Positions 26,944-35,865 of a DNA stretch of 64,000 bases are shown piece after piece. Numbering within the stretch: position 1 is the stretch's first letter; each line of letters opens with the position of its first letter. A program made the translations under genes and the position numbers. The notes below the pieces were generated by a model, which worked only from the letters and a program-made list of their open reading frames with translations, did no database searches and was not told the DNA's origin. Source of the DNA: Janibacter sp. A1S7 (GTDB taxonomy: Bacteria > Actinomycetota > Actinomycetes > Actinomycetales > Dermatophilaceae); NCBI RefSeq assembly GCF_037198315.1, contig NZ_CP144913.1:1302001-1366000 (forward strand), written 5' to 3'.

Positions 26944-28365
26944 ATGACACCGCTGTCACTGTGGAGGAGGCTCGAGCGAGCCACCCGACCGGTCCACCCG
27001 GTCACCGAGCGGGTGCTGGCCGAGCGATGGGCCGCCCTGCCCCCCGGGGTCCGGACCGACCAACAGGTCCTCGGACGCCACGCCGTGGGCTGCGAGGGCA
27101 CGCACGGCGTCTTCCCGAAGTGCAACCTGACCTGCTCGCCGTGCTACCACTCCAAGGACGCCAACAAGGTGCGGGTCGACGGCGCCCACACGGTGGCGCA
27201 GGTGGCCGCCCAGATGGACCTGCTGGCCCGGGTGCGGGGCCCTCGCGCGCACACCCAGTTGATCGGGGGCGAGGTCTCCCTCCTCGACCCCGACGACCAC
27301 GCGGCCGCCCTGAGGGTCATGCGCGAGCACGGTCGCGAGCCGATGTCGATGACCCACGGCGACTTCGACGACGCCTACCTGCGCGCGCTCGCTCTCGACG
27401 AGCACGGCGCGCGGCGCTTCCGCCGGCTCTCCTTCGCCGCGCACTTCGACTCGTTGGTGCGCGGCCGCACCGGCATCCCTCGCCCCAGGAACGAGATCGA
27501 GCTCAACGCCTTCCGCGCGACGTTCGTGCAGATGTTCCACGACCTGCGCCGGGACCACGGGGTGCGCTCCTACCTCGCGCACAACATGACCATCACCCCG
27601 AGCAATCTCGACCAGATCCCGGACGTCGTGGCCGACGTGAGCGCCATGGGCTTCGCCATGCTCTCCTTCCAGCCCGCCGCCCACGTGGGTGACGAACGTC
27701 GCTGGACGGGCGGCGACTACCGCAGTGTCGGCATCGACGACGTCTGGGACCGGCTCGAGAGCGGCCTGGGTCAACGCGTCGCGTGGCAGGCGCTCCAGTT
27801 CGGCGACCCGCGCTGCAACCGCTCCGCCATCGGGCTACGCGTCGACGGACGCTGGGTGCCGTTGCTCGACCCGGACGATGTGGCCGACCGGCAGGCGCGG
27901 GACCGCACCCTCGACCACTTCGGCGGCGTGAACTTCGGCGGTACGCCACCGCACCTGCTCGCGCTGAAGGTCCTGCGCGTGCTGGTGCACCACCCCCGTG
28001 ACGCCACGGTCGCGCTCGCGTGGGCCCGCCGACTGGTCACGCGGGCCGGGGGGCTGCGCCGCGTCTGGGCCTCCTGGCGGCACGGCGACGTCACCCCCAT
28101 GACCTACGTCGTGCACGACTTCATGGATGCCGCTGATGTCGCGCCGGCGTGGCAGCTGATGCAGACCGGTCAGGTCGCGACCGATCCACAGGTGCGCGCC
28201 ACCCAGGAGCGCCTGTCCGCCTGCACCTACGCGATGGCCCACCCCGAGACCGGGGAGCTGGTGCCGGCGTGCGTGCAGCACTCGGTGCTCGACCCCGACG
28301 AGAACGAGGGGCTGCGCCGTCTCCTTCCGCTGACGGTCCTCGAGTCGGGACCTCGCCCGACCTGA
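26944..28365 (+). CDS. Radical SAM protein of unknown function
   Basis: A 473-aa radical SAM enzyme. The [4Fe-4S] motif is C60-x3-C64-x2-C67 (KCNLTCSPC), followed by YHSKDANKVRVDG. IGGEVSLL at about 101-108 replaces the common GGEP SAM-binding segment. The C-terminal region has two further cysteines (SACTYAMAHP and VPACVQHS), which could bind an auxiliary cluster. GGAAGG lies about 6 nt before the ATG. No substrate peptide or maturation partner is evident beside it. Lipid or cofactor modification is as likely as peptide modification. Confidence 0.8.
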   Translation: MTPLSLWRRLERATRPVHPVTERVLAERWAALPPGVRTDQQVLGRHAVGCEGTHGVFPKCNLTCSPCYHSKDANKVRVDGAHTVAQVAAQMDLLARVRGPRAHTQLIGGEVSLLDPDDHAAALRVMREHGREPMSMTHGDFDDAYLRALALDEHGARRFRRLSFAAHFDSLVRGRTGIPRPRNEIELNAFRATFVQMFHDLRRDHGVRSYLAHNMTITPSNLDQIPDVVADVSAMGFAMLSFQPAAHVGDERRWTGGDYRSVGIDDVWDRLESGLGQRVAWQALQFGDPRCNRSAIGLRVDGRWVPLLDPDDVADRQARDRTLDHFGGVNFGGTPPHLLALKVLRVLVHHPRDATVALAWARRLVTRAGGLRRVWASWRHGDVTPMTYVVHDFMDAADVAPAWQLMQTGQVATDPQVRATQERLSACTYAMAHPETGELVPACVQHSVLDPDENEGLRRLLPLTVLESGPRPT

Positions 28366-28421
28366 GCGCGGGACGCCGGACACGTTCGTCACCGGGCGCA
28401 TCGGGCGAAGGGGGTGGCGGC

Positions 28422-28844
28422 CTACTCCGTGACCGTGGCGACGTCGGGACCGGGCCCGCCCCCGGCGGCAGCCTGCGCGGCGGCCCGGATCTGCGGGAAG
28501 CGCTCGCCCATGGCCGCAGCGAGGGCCTGGGAGGCCTTGAGCGGGCGGGTCATCACCATGAACTCGCTGATCTTGCCCTCCTCGTTGAAGGTGAGGAAGT
28601 CACAACCGGTGATCTCCATGCCGTCCACCGTGGCGGTGAAGACGTAGGCCTCGTGGTCGCCGTCGCGCAGCTGGCGGACGTAGGTGAAGTCCTCGAAGAC
28701 CTCGACGACGGTGCGCAGGATGGCGCTGGTGATCGCCTTGCCGGGGTAGGGGGTGAAGGCCACCGGACTGAGGAAGACACAGTCCTCGGCGAGCATCTCA
28801 TCGACGGCGTCGATGTCCTTGGCTTCGACGGCTTCACGGAACAT
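28422..28844 (-). CDS. NTF2/SnoaL-like domain protein
   Basis: A 140-aa single-domain protein of the NTF2-like fold (MFREAVEAKDIDAVDEMLA, then EDCVFLSPV, then a beta-rich YVFTATVDGMEITGCDFLTF). This fold covers polyketide cyclases, isomerases and binding proteins, so the activity is open. CAGGAG 5 nt upstream fixes the ATG at 28844 over a GTG two codons earlier. The C-terminus is Ala/Gly-rich. It is convergent with the radical SAM gene and divergent from the 3-hydroxyacyl-CoA dehydrogenase. Confidence 0.75.
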   Translation of the reverse strand: MFREAVEAKDIDAVDEMLAEDCVFLSPVAFTPYPGKAITSAILRTVVEVFEDFTYVRQLRDGDHEAYVFTATVDGMEITGCDFLTFNEEGKISEFMVMTRPLKASQALAAAMGERFPQIRAAAQAAAGGGPGPDVATVTE

Positions 28845-29003
28845 GTGCACTCCTGGGGAATCGGTGGGTAGGTGAACGCAGCCTACGGACGGTCGTGGCT
28901 CCCTTCGTCTGCCGGTCGGCGACTCGGGAAGACAACCGGCTCGACGGGTGTTCTACACATGACGAACGACAGTGGCGGTTGGCCCGCCCGAGAAGGAGAA
29001 GAC

Positions 29004-29855
29004 ATGCAGAACCTGACGGTCCTCGGCAGTGGAGTCCTCGGCTCCCAGATCGCCCTCCAGGCGGCCTTCCACGGCAAGAGCGTCGTGGTCCACGACATCA
29101 GCCAGGAGGTGCTGGACGAGCTCCCCGCTCGGTGGGACTACCTGACCCCGCTGTACGTCCGTGACGTCGAGGCCGCGACCCAGGAGAAGATGACCGAGGC
29201 CGTGGCCCGGATCCGCTCCAGCGCCGACCTGGCCGATGCCGTCTCCGACGCGGACCTGATCATCGAGGCCGTGCCCGAGCGGCTGGACATCAAGCAGCAG
29301 ACGTGGGCGACGGTGGGCGAGCTCGCCCCCGAGCGCACGATCTTCGCGACCAACTCATCGACACTGCTCCCCAGCGACATCGCCGAGTCCACCGGCCGTC
29401 CCGGGCGTTTCCTCGCGCTGCACTTCGCCAACGAGATCTGGCGCAACAACATCGGCGAGGTGATGGGCCACGCGGGCACCGACCAGGACGCCTTCGACGC
29501 GGTCGCGACGTTCGCCGGCGAGATCGGGATGGTGCCGATCCCGGTGCTGAAGGAGCAGCCCGGCTACCTGCTCAACAGCCTGCTCGTGCCGTGGCTCTCG
29601 GCCGCCGGTCAGCTGCTCGTGCGTGGGGTCGGCGACATCGAGACCATCGACAGGACGTGGCGGCTGTCCACCGGGGCGCCGCTGGGCCCGTTCCAGATCT
29701 TCGACGTGATCGGGATGATGACGCCCTACGCCCTGAACAAGGACAGCGAGGACCCGGACAAGCGTGCCTTCGCCGAGTTGATCAAGCGTGAGTACATCGA
29801 CAAGGGGCGTCTCGGTCGGGGAGCCGGCGGCGGTTTCTACGACGACGAGGTCTGA
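29004..29855 (+). CDS. 3-hydroxyacyl-CoA dehydrogenase
   Basis: A 283-aa NAD-dependent 3-hydroxyacyl-CoA dehydrogenase of the PaaH/Hbd length class. The Rossmann motif GSGVLGSQIA is at residues 8-17, NSSTLLPSDIA forms the substrate loop, FLALHFANEIW holds the catalytic histidine region and YLLNSLLVPWLSAA is the start of the dimerisation domain. The C-terminus GRGAGGGFYDD is the usual end. AAGGAG precedes the ATG. It could supply the dehydrogenase step missing from the thiolase and ligase pairs elsewhere in the window. A terminator follows. Confidence 0.9.
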   Translation: MQNLTVLGSGVLGSQIALQAAFHGKSVVVHDISQEVLDELPARWDYLTPLYVRDVEAATQEKMTEAVARIRSSADLADAVSDADLIIEAVPERLDIKQQTWATVGELAPERTIFATNSSTLLPSDIAESTGRPGRFLALHFANEIWRNNIGEVMGHAGTDQDAFDAVATFAGEIGMVPIPVLKEQPGYLLNSLLVPWLSAAGQLLVRGVGDIETIDRTWRLSTGAPLGPFQIFDVIGMMTPYALNKDSEDPDKRAFAELIKREYIDKGRLGRGAGGGFYDDEV

Positions 29856-29889
29856 GGGCGCCGGACACCCCGGGAGCAGGTGACGGACT

Positions 29890-29913
29890 GTGGCCGCCCC
29901 TGCGTGCGGCCAC
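29890..29913 (+). terminator. Hairpin terminator after the hydroxyacyl-CoA dehydrogenase
   Basis: Perfect 8-bp arms GTGGCCGC (29890-29897) and GCGGCCAC (29906-29913) around an 8-nt loop. It directly abuts the -10 element of the next gene. Confidence 0.6.
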
Positions 29914-29919
29914 TATCGT
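29914..29919 (+). promoter_or_regulatory. -10 element of the AraC-type regulator gene
   Basis: TATCGT sits immediately after the terminator stem and 7 nt before the GTG start at 29927. There is no room for a ribosome binding site, so the mRNA would be leaderless. Confidence 0.4.
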
Positions 29920-29926
29920 CGACGGG

Positions 29927-30337
29927 GTGGATCCCCGTGAGGTGGCCGACCTCGCACGCCTGCGCCGGGCGCGCGACTACATGGATCGCCATTACGCGCA
30001 GCGGTTGAGCGTGCCGCAGGTCGCGTCCCGGGCGCTGATGTCCCCGGCCCACTTCTCGCGGAAGTTCCGCTCGGCCTACGGCGAGACGCCCTACTCGTAC
30101 CTGATGACTCGTCGCATCGAACGCGCCATGGCCCTGCTGCGCGACGGGGCGTCGGTGACCGACGCCTGCTTCGCCGTCGGGTGCGTCTCGCTGGGGTCGT
30201 TCAGTACACGCTTCACCGAGATCGTCGGCGAGACGCCGTTCGAGTACCGCCGACGGGATCACGGCGGCATGGCGGGTGTCCCGCCGTGCGTCGCCAAGGT
30301 GTGGACCCGTCCACTCCGGGTTCCGGCCGGCAGTTGA
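29927..30337 (+). CDS. AraC-type helix-turn-helix transcriptional regulator
   Basis: A 136-aa protein that is almost only the AraC/XylS DNA-binding domain: two helix-turn-helix units (LSVPQVASRALMSPAHFSRK and VTDACFAVGCVSLGSFSTRF) and the terminal TPFEYRRR. It has no ligand-binding domain. The GTG start seems leaderless. A VOC-family gene follows 55 bp downstream in the same direction; AraC/VOC neighbours of this kind are common and the regulator probably controls that gene. Confidence 0.83.
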   Translation: MDPREVADLARLRRARDYMDRHYAQRLSVPQVASRALMSPAHFSRKFRSAYGETPYSYLMTRRIERAMALLRDGASVTDACFAVGCVSLGSFSTRFTEIVGETPFEYRRRDHGGMAGVPPCVAKVWTRPLRVPAGS

Positions 30338-30380
30338 GGATCGAGCAGGATCGAAGAAGTACGGCCTCCGGTGCCGGTTC

Positions 30381-30386
30381 TACGCT
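30381..30386 (+). promoter_or_regulatory. -10 element of the VOC gene (leaderless candidate)
   Basis: TACGCT ends 6 nt before the ATG at 30393, with no ribosome binding site. The spacing matches the other leaderless candidates in the window. Confidence 0.35.
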
Positions 30387-30392
30387 CATGAG

Positions 30393-30791
30393 ATGGCAAT
30401 CACCGTTTCGACCATGTTCATCACCGTCGACGACCCCGAGAAGGCGCTCGGGTTCTACCGCGATGCCCTCGGCCTCGAGGTCCGGCAGGATGTCGAGAAC
30501 GGCGGCTTCCGCTGGGTCACTCTCGGCGCGCCGGGGCAGGACGTCGACATCGTGCTCTCGCAGGCGCACGGCGGCCGCTCATCGACCGAGGCCGACGCGC
30601 TGCTCGCGCTCGTGACCCAGGGGTCCCTCCAGGCCGCGATCTTCCGCAGCGACGACCTCGAGGCCACCTTCGACGCGCTCGTCGAGTCCGGCGCCGAGGT
30701 GCTCGAGGAGCCCACCGACCAGTTCTGGGGGGTGCGCGACTGTGCCTTTCGTGACCCGTCGGGGAACCTGGTTCGTATAGCCCAGGCGTGA
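30393..30791 (+). CDS. VOC (glyoxalase/dioxygenase superfamily) protein
   Basis: A 132-aa vicinal-oxygen-chelate protein with two beta-alpha-beta-beta-beta modules: MFITVDDPEKALGFYRDALG at the start, and RSDDLEATFDALVESGAEV followed by RDCAFRDPSGNLVRI at the end. The canonical glutamate before the end is replaced in DPSGN-type sequences, so it may be a lyase-like or resistance-type binding protein. It follows the AraC-type regulator. The substrate is not predictable. Confidence 0.83.
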   Translation: MAITVSTMFITVDDPEKALGFYRDALGLEVRQDVENGGFRWVTLGAPGQDVDIVLSQAHGGRSSTEADALLALVTQGSLQAAIFRSDDLEATFDALVESGAEVLEEPTDQFWGVRDCAFRDPSGNLVRIAQA

Positions 30792-30878
30792 GAGACGGAC
30801 GGCCCCGGAGCACGTCAGGCACGGTGCGCGCACGTCGCCTCCGTCCCCGGCCCCGGTCAACGCCCCACGACGCGGAGC

Positions 30879-32399
30879 TCAGCGTCGTCCGGCGAGTTCC
30901 GTGTCGTCGTGCGAGGGGATCGCACGGAATTCGCCGCTGGGTTTGGTCAGGAGGCTGACGACCACGATGGCGATGGTGGCGCACAGGAAGCCGGGGATGA
31001 TCTCGTAGACTCCCTCGCCGCCGAGGAAGCTGTCGCTCCACCCGGCCCAGATCCAGCCGACCACCACCGCGGCCCCGGTCACCAGACCGGCCACCGCGCC
31101 GGTTCCGGTCATCCGCGGCCAGGTCAGCGCGAGCAGGATCAGCGGCCCGAAGGCTGCGCCGAATCCGGCCCAGGCGTTGGCCACCAGCCCCAGGACCTGC
31201 GAGTCGGGGTCCCGGGCGAGCACGGCCGCGACCAACCCGACGAGCAGGACGCACACCCGACCCACCAGCACCGTTTCCTTCTCGCTGGCGTGACGACGCA
31301 GGAAGAGGCGGTAGAAGTCCTCGGTCAGGGACGAGGAGGCCACCAGCAGCTGGCTGGAGACGGTGCTCATGATCGCCGCGAGCAGTGCCGCGAAGAGGAA
31401 CCCGGTGATGAGCGGGTGGAAGAGCAGCTGTGCCAGCACGATGAAGATGGTCTCCGGGTCCTGGATGTCGAGGCCGTTGCGCTCGGCGTAGGCCCGCCCG
31501 AAGACCCCCACGCTGATCGCGCCGATGAGGGAGATCCCCATCCACGTCATCCCGATCCTGCGGGCGGCCGGGACGGCCTTGACACTGCGTACTGCCATGA
31601 ATCGCACGATGATGTGTGGCTGCCCGAAGTAGCCCAGGCCCCAGGTGATGGCGGACAGGAAGGCGATGAGCGACAGACCATTGGTCAGTGACAGGAAGTT
31701 GGGGTCGATGCCGCGCAACCGGTCCGCGGCCTGCCCGACGCCGTCGCCCTGGCCGGTGGTGAGCACCAGCACGGGCATGATGACCAGGGCGACCATCATG
31801 ATGCAGCCCTGCACGAAGTCGGTCAGGCTGACCGCCAGGAAGCCGCCGACGACGGTGTAGGCCATCACGATGCCCAGGGTCAGCCACACCCCGAGGGCGT
31901 AGTCACTGACTCCTCCGGCGTCGACCAGTCCACCGAACGCCGTGGTGAACAACTTGCCGCCTCCCACCAGACCGGAGGCGGTGTAGACGGAGAAGAAGAG
32001 CACGATCACCAGCCCCGAGATGGTGCGCAGGGGTAGGGCCGTGCTGGGGAAGCGTGCGGCCAGGAAGGCGGGCACGGTCAACGAGTTGTCGTACCGCTCG
32101 GTCTGCTCGCGCAGCCGTGGCGCGACGATGATCCAGTTGAGATAGGCGCCGATGAAGAGCCCGATCCCGATCCAGGCCTCGACCAGCCCTGCCGCGTACA
32201 GGGCTCCCGGCAGTCCCAGCAGCAGCCAGCCACTCATGTCGGAGGCGCCCGCGGACAGGGCCGCGACGGCAGGAGGTAGTCGTCGTCCGCCGAGGATGTA
32301 CTGCTCCGCGGTGCCGGTGGACCTGCGGTAGGCGTAGAAGCCGATGGCGAGCATGAGGACGAAGTACGCGGTCAGACTGATCCAGATCCCAGTCTCCAT
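30879..32399 (-). CDS. putP: Sodium/proline symporter
   Basis: A 506-aa sodium:solute symporter of the PutP type with about 13 transmembrane helices. Family segments include YILGGRRLPPAVAALSAGASDMSGWLLLG, which carries part of the sodium site, GYFGQPHIIVRFMA and AAIMSTVSSQLLVASSSLTED. The length is typical for PutP. TGGAGG lies 6 nt before the ATG at 32399. It stands alone between convergent VOC and codirectional TetR genes, and no proline catabolic gene is in the window, so proline specificity is inferred from the family. Confidence 0.9.
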   Translation of the reverse strand: METGIWISLTAYFVLMLAIGFYAYRRSTGTAEQYILGGRRLPPAVAALSAGASDMSGWLLLGLPGALYAAGLVEAWIGIGLFIGAYLNWIIVAPRLREQTERYDNSLTVPAFLAARFPSTALPLRTISGLVIVLFFSVYTASGLVGGGKLFTTAFGGLVDAGGVSDYALGVWLTLGIVMAYTVVGGFLAVSLTDFVQGCIMMVALVIMPVLVLTTGQGDGVGQAADRLRGIDPNFLSLTNGLSLIAFLSAITWGLGYFGQPHIIVRFMAVRSVKAVPAARRIGMTWMGISLIGAISVGVFGRAYAERNGLDIQDPETIFIVLAQLLFHPLITGFLFAALLAAIMSTVSSQLLVASSSLTEDFYRLFLRRHASEKETVLVGRVCVLLVGLVAAVLARDPDSQVLGLVANAWAGFGAAFGPLILLALTWPRMTGTGAVAGLVTGAAVVVGWIWAGWSDSFLGGEGVYEIIPGFLCATIAIVVVSLLTKPSGEFRAIPSHDDTELAGRR

Positions 32400-32610
32400 G
32401 CCGGCCTCCAGTGTCGTCGCGGGCGAGGGTCGACTCACTGTGCCACAGACCACGCTTGGTGCAATGGGCCTGTATCTCCGGGTCCAGAGGAGCACCAGCT
32501 CACGGGGCGGGAGGTGCCCGCGCCGGGTCCGGGAGAGATCGCGATCGAGGTGCTGACGCCTGATGGGGGAGCGCGAGCCAACCGGATCCCCTGAGTGGGG
32601 AGCGCGCGGT

Positions 32611-33252
32611 TCAGGCCCGGTCTGCTCCGCCGATCGTCATGAAGGCGATGTCGCGGTAGCGCTCGGCCAGCTGCTCGGCGGTCAACGGACCATCGGGCTG
32701 GTACCACTGGGCGATACCGGTGCACATCGTGATCACCGCCGTGCTGACGTCCTTGGGGTAGGGGGTGCTGAAGATCCCCGTCTCGACGCCCTGCTCCACG
32801 ATCGAGTCCATGAGCCGGTGCTGACGGTCCCGGGCGGCGATCTGCTCTGCGTGGGCGGCGGGTTCGAGACTGCGCAGCTCGCTGGAGGCGATGAACGCGA
32901 GGTTCTTCCGGTGCGCGTGGAAGAGGACCAGGCACTCGATGAGAAGGCCGAACTGCCGTGCGACGGACGGGCCGGCCTCGGCGACGGCCCCTTGGCTGCG
33001 GGGCCACAGGTCGGACATCGCATGGGACATGACGGCCACGAGCAGTGCGTGCTTGGAAGGGTAGTGGTGGTAGAGGCCCGGCACGGAAAGGCCCGCCCGT
33101 GCAGCGATCTGCCGGATGGTCGTGCCGTGGTAGCCCTGCTGCGTGAAGCACGTGAGCGCGACCCCCAGCATGGGCGGGAGGTCGTCTCGCGAGTAGTCCC
33201 GCCACGCGAGGGTCGCATCGTCACGAGCGGGGTTCGGGGATGAACTGGTCAT
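32611..33252 (-). CDS. TetR family transcriptional regulator
   Basis: A 213-aa TetR regulator: the N-terminal helix-turn-helix is YHGTTIRQIAARAGLSVPGL followed by YHHYPSKHALL, and the rest is an all-helical ligand domain that cannot be assigned to a ligand by eye. It is divergent from the acyl-CoA ligase operon at 33403. An 18-bp palindrome between the genes is the likely operator, so it probably represses that operon until an acyl-CoA or acid inducer binds. A GATAAT -10-like element lies 8 nt before its ATG. Confidence 0.88.
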   Translation of the reverse strand: MTSSSPNPARDDATLAWRDYSRDDLPPMLGVALTCFTQQGYHGTTIRQIAARAGLSVPGLYHHYPSKHALLVAVMSHAMSDLWPRSQGAVAEAGPSVARQFGLLIECLVLFHAHRKNLAFIASSELRSLEPAAHAEQIAARDRQHRLMDSIVEQGVETGIFSTPYPKDVSTAVITMCTGIAQWYQPDGPLTAEQLAERYRDIAFMTIGGADRA

Positions 33253-33297
33253 GGCACCTCATTATCGACTCTGCGGCGATGTCGACGAACCGGAGCC

Positions 33298-33326
33298 TTG
33301 ACAGCGTCCGTGCCTCATCTCACACT
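33298..33326 (+). promoter_or_regulatory. Putative promoter of the acyl-CoA catabolic operon
   Basis: A perfect TTGACA -35 (33298-33303) with a weak CACACT -10 (33321-33326) at 17-nt spacing. The palindromic operator begins 8 nt downstream, where a bound TetR protein would block transcription. Confidence 0.4.
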
Positions 33327-33333
33327 GGAGCCG

Positions 33334-33351
33334 ACCGAGCGAGCGCTCGGT
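33334..33351. promoter_or_regulatory. 18-bp palindromic TetR operator
   Basis: ACCGAGCGAGCGCTCGGT has perfect 8-bp arms (ACCGAGCG / CGCTCGGT) around a 2-bp centre. It lies between the divergent TetR gene and the acyl-CoA ligase operon, upstream of the ligase ribosome binding site. The size and symmetry are typical of TetR-family operators. Confidence 0.7.
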
Positions 33352-33402
33352 AGGCGAGGTCCCGTGAGGGGCGCGAGTCTCGATCAAGGAAGGGAGCGCG
33401 CT

Positions 33403-35070
33403 GTGACCAGCTCCGTGACTCCGCAGTGGGTCAGTTCCTATCCGCCCGGCCTGTCTGCTCATCTGGCGGTCGACGCGACCTCCCTCGTGGACGCCTGGCG
33501 ACGGCGGGTGGCGGCGGCCCCGGATCGCAGCGCCATCGCGTACTTCGACGGCACGGTGAGTGCACGAAGGCTGGACGGGCTCTCCGACGCCTTCGCGGCC
33601 GCCCTGCAGGACCGTGGCGTGACCCACGGCGACCGCATCGGGATCCTCATGCAGAACGTGCCGCAGTACGCGATCAGTTTCTTGGCGCTGTGGAAGCTCG
33701 GGGCGATCGCGGTCCTGCTCAACCCCATGTACCAGGGCCGCGAGCTGCGGCACCTGGTCGACGACTCCGGCGTGCGCGGGATCATCGCCGACGACCAGCT
33801 CCATCCGGCCACCGTGGAGACCGTCGAGGGCAGCCGCGTGGAGTGGATCGTGACCACCTCGGGGCTGGAGTACCAGACCCGGGGCGACCCCCGGGTCTTC
33901 GGAGCGCATGCCGCCGCGCAGCCCTCCCCGGACGGGGACATGGCCCAGCTGATCCATGAGTACGAGGGCCGTCGGCCGACCGAGCCGGGCCTCGCCCTGG
34001 ACGACATCGCCCTGCTCACCTACACCTCGGGGACCACCGGCCCGCCGAAGGGGGCGATGAACACCCACGGCAACATCCTCACCGTCGCGACGACGACGGC
34101 GGCGTGGATGGGGGTGGAGCCGGGGGACTCCCACCTGGCGGTCGCCCCGTTGTTCCACATCACCGGCGCGGTGATCGGCGCGGCCACCCCTCTGCTGCAC
34201 GACACGACGCTCGTCTTCGTCAATCGCACCGACCCGGCCGTCGTCGTCGACGCCTTCGCCGAGCACCGGGTCACGTGCACCACCGGATCGATCACGGTCT
34301 TCAATGCCCTCCACCGGGTCGAGGGCGCCGGCGCCGAGCACTTCGCCTCGGCCAGGACCCTGTACTCCGGTGGCGCACCCATCCCTCCGGCCACGGTCGA
34401 GCAGTTCCGGGAGCGCTTCGGGAAGTACATCCACAACATCTACGGGATGACCGAGACCACCTCGGCGGTCATCGCCGTGCCGCCGGGCGTCGACGCCCCC
34501 GTGGACGAGGCCAGCGGCAGCCTGTCCATCGGTCTGCCCATGCCCAATCTCGAGGCCAGGATCGTCGACCCCGCGGGCACCCCCCTTCCGACCGGGCACC
34601 AGGGCGAGCTCGAGCTCGCCGGGCCGCAGATCGTGCCGGGGTACTGGCACAACCCGCAGGCCACCGCCGGGACCATGCCCGAGGGACGGCTGCGGACCGG
34701 GGACGTCGCGGTCATGGACGAGGACGGGTGGGTCTACATCGTCGATCGGCTCAAGGACCAGATCAACGTCTCGGGATACAAGGTGTGGCCCCGCGAGGTC
34801 GAGGATGTCCTCTACGAGCACCCGGCCGTCTACGAGGCCGCGGTGGTGGGCCGGCCCGATCCCTACCGCGGGGAGACGGTCGTCGCCTATGTCTCCGTCA
34901 AGGGCGGCGAGACGGTGGCCGAGGAGGACCTCATCGAGTTCACCAAGCAGCGGCTGGCCGCCTACAAGTACCCCCGCACCATCAATGTGATCGACGAGCT
35001 ACCCAAGACGCAGACCGGCAAGATCCGCCGCCGGGTCCTGCGCGACACCCCCCAGGAGGATGACACGTGA
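33403..35070 (+). CDS. Acyl-CoA ligase (long/medium-chain fatty acid CoA ligase-like)
   Basis: A 555-aa ANL ligase. The P-loop is YTSGTTGPPKG (about 207-217), A5 is YGMTETTSAV, the hinge is DRLKDQINVSGYKVWPRE and the catalytic lysine is in LPKTQTGKIRRR. The GTG at 33403 has GGGAG 7-8 nt upstream. It is the first gene of a four-gene operon (ligase, SDR, acyl-CoA dehydrogenase, APH kinase) and should activate the pathway acid. The next gene overlaps its end by 4 nt. Control by the adjacent TetR protein is likely. Confidence 0.88.
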   Translation: MTSSVTPQWVSSYPPGLSAHLAVDATSLVDAWRRRVAAAPDRSAIAYFDGTVSARRLDGLSDAFAAALQDRGVTHGDRIGILMQNVPQYAISFLALWKLGAIAVLLNPMYQGRELRHLVDDSGVRGIIADDQLHPATVETVEGSRVEWIVTTSGLEYQTRGDPRVFGAHAAAQPSPDGDMAQLIHEYEGRRPTEPGLALDDIALLTYTSGTTGPPKGAMNTHGNILTVATTTAAWMGVEPGDSHLAVAPLFHITGAVIGAATPLLHDTTLVFVNRTDPAVVVDAFAEHRVTCTTGSITVFNALHRVEGAGAEHFASARTLYSGGAPIPPATVEQFRERFGKYIHNIYGMTETTSAVIAVPPGVDAPVDEASGSLSIGLPMPNLEARIVDPAGTPLPTGHQGELELAGPQIVPGYWHNPQATAGTMPEGRLRTGDVAVMDEDGWVYIVDRLKDQINVSGYKVWPREVEDVLYEHPAVYEAAVVGRPDPYRGETVVAYVSVKGGETVAEEDLIEFTKQRLAAYKYPRTINVIDELPKTQTGKIRRRVLRDTPQEDDT

Positions 35071-35837
35071 GCACTGATCGAGGACTGCAGGACAAGGTCG
35101 CGATCGTCACCGGCGCGAGCCGGGGCATCGGTGCGGCCATCGCCCAGGACCTGGTGGCCAATGGGGCCAGGGTGTGCCTCACCGCGCGCCGGCCCGAACC
35201 CCTGGCGGAGGCCGCGGCCGGCTTCCCCGAGGGCACCGCCATCGCCGTGGCCGGCAAGTCGGACGACCCGGACCACCGACAGGAGGTCCTGGACACCGTG
35301 GCCGAGCGCTTCGGTGGGCTCGACATCCTCGTCAACAACGCGGGCATCAACCCGGTCTACGGTCCGCTCGAGGAGCTGGATCTGGACGCGGCCCGCAAGG
35401 TCTTCGAGGTCAATGTCCTCGGGACCCTGGCGTGGGTGCAGGGCGCGCTGGCCCACAGCGGGCTGGGCTTCCGGGCCCGCGGCGGGAGCGTGGTCAACCT
35501 CTCCTCCGTCTCGGCAGAGACCCCGTCCCCGGGCATCGGCCTCTACGGGATCAGCAAGGCCGCGGTCTCCCACCTGACTCGCACCCTCGCGGTCGAGCTC
35601 GGACCGCAGGTCCGGGTGAACGCGGTCGCCCCGGCCGTGGTCAAGACCCAGTTCGCGCGTGCCCTCTACGAGGGCAGGGAGGACGAGGTCGCGCAGGGCT
35701 ACCCGCTCGAGCGTCTCGGCACCCCGCAGGACGTCGCCGGCGCGGTCACCTACCTCGCCTCTCCCGACGCGTCCTGGGTGACCGGCCAGGTGCTCACCCT
35801 CGACGGCGGCCTGCTGGTCGCCGGCGGTACGGCCTGA
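35067..35837 (+). CDS. SDR family oxidoreductase
   Basis: A 256-aa short-chain dehydrogenase/reductase. TGASRGIGAAIA is the coenzyme motif near the N-terminus, NNAGIN the structural motif and the catalytic residues are Ser in NLSSVSAE and YxxxK in YGISK. The C-terminal VTGQVLTLDGG is the usual FabG-like ending. It overlaps the ligase gene (GTGA start) and precedes the acyl-CoA dehydrogenase, so it probably oxidises a hydroxyacyl intermediate of the same pathway. Confidence 0.88.
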   Translation: MSTDRGLQDKVAIVTGASRGIGAAIAQDLVANGARVCLTARRPEPLAEAAAGFPEGTAIAVAGKSDDPDHRQEVLDTVAERFGGLDILVNNAGINPVYGPLEELDLDAARKVFEVNVLGTLAWVQGALAHSGLGFRARGGSVVNLSSVSAETPSPGIGLYGISKAAVSHLTRTLAVELGPQVRVNAVAPAVVKTQFARALYEGREDEVAQGYPLERLGTPQDVAGAVTYLASPDASWVTGQVLTLDGGLLVAGGTA

Positions 35838-35865
35838 CCCACTGAACCCGAAAGGACCGCACCAG

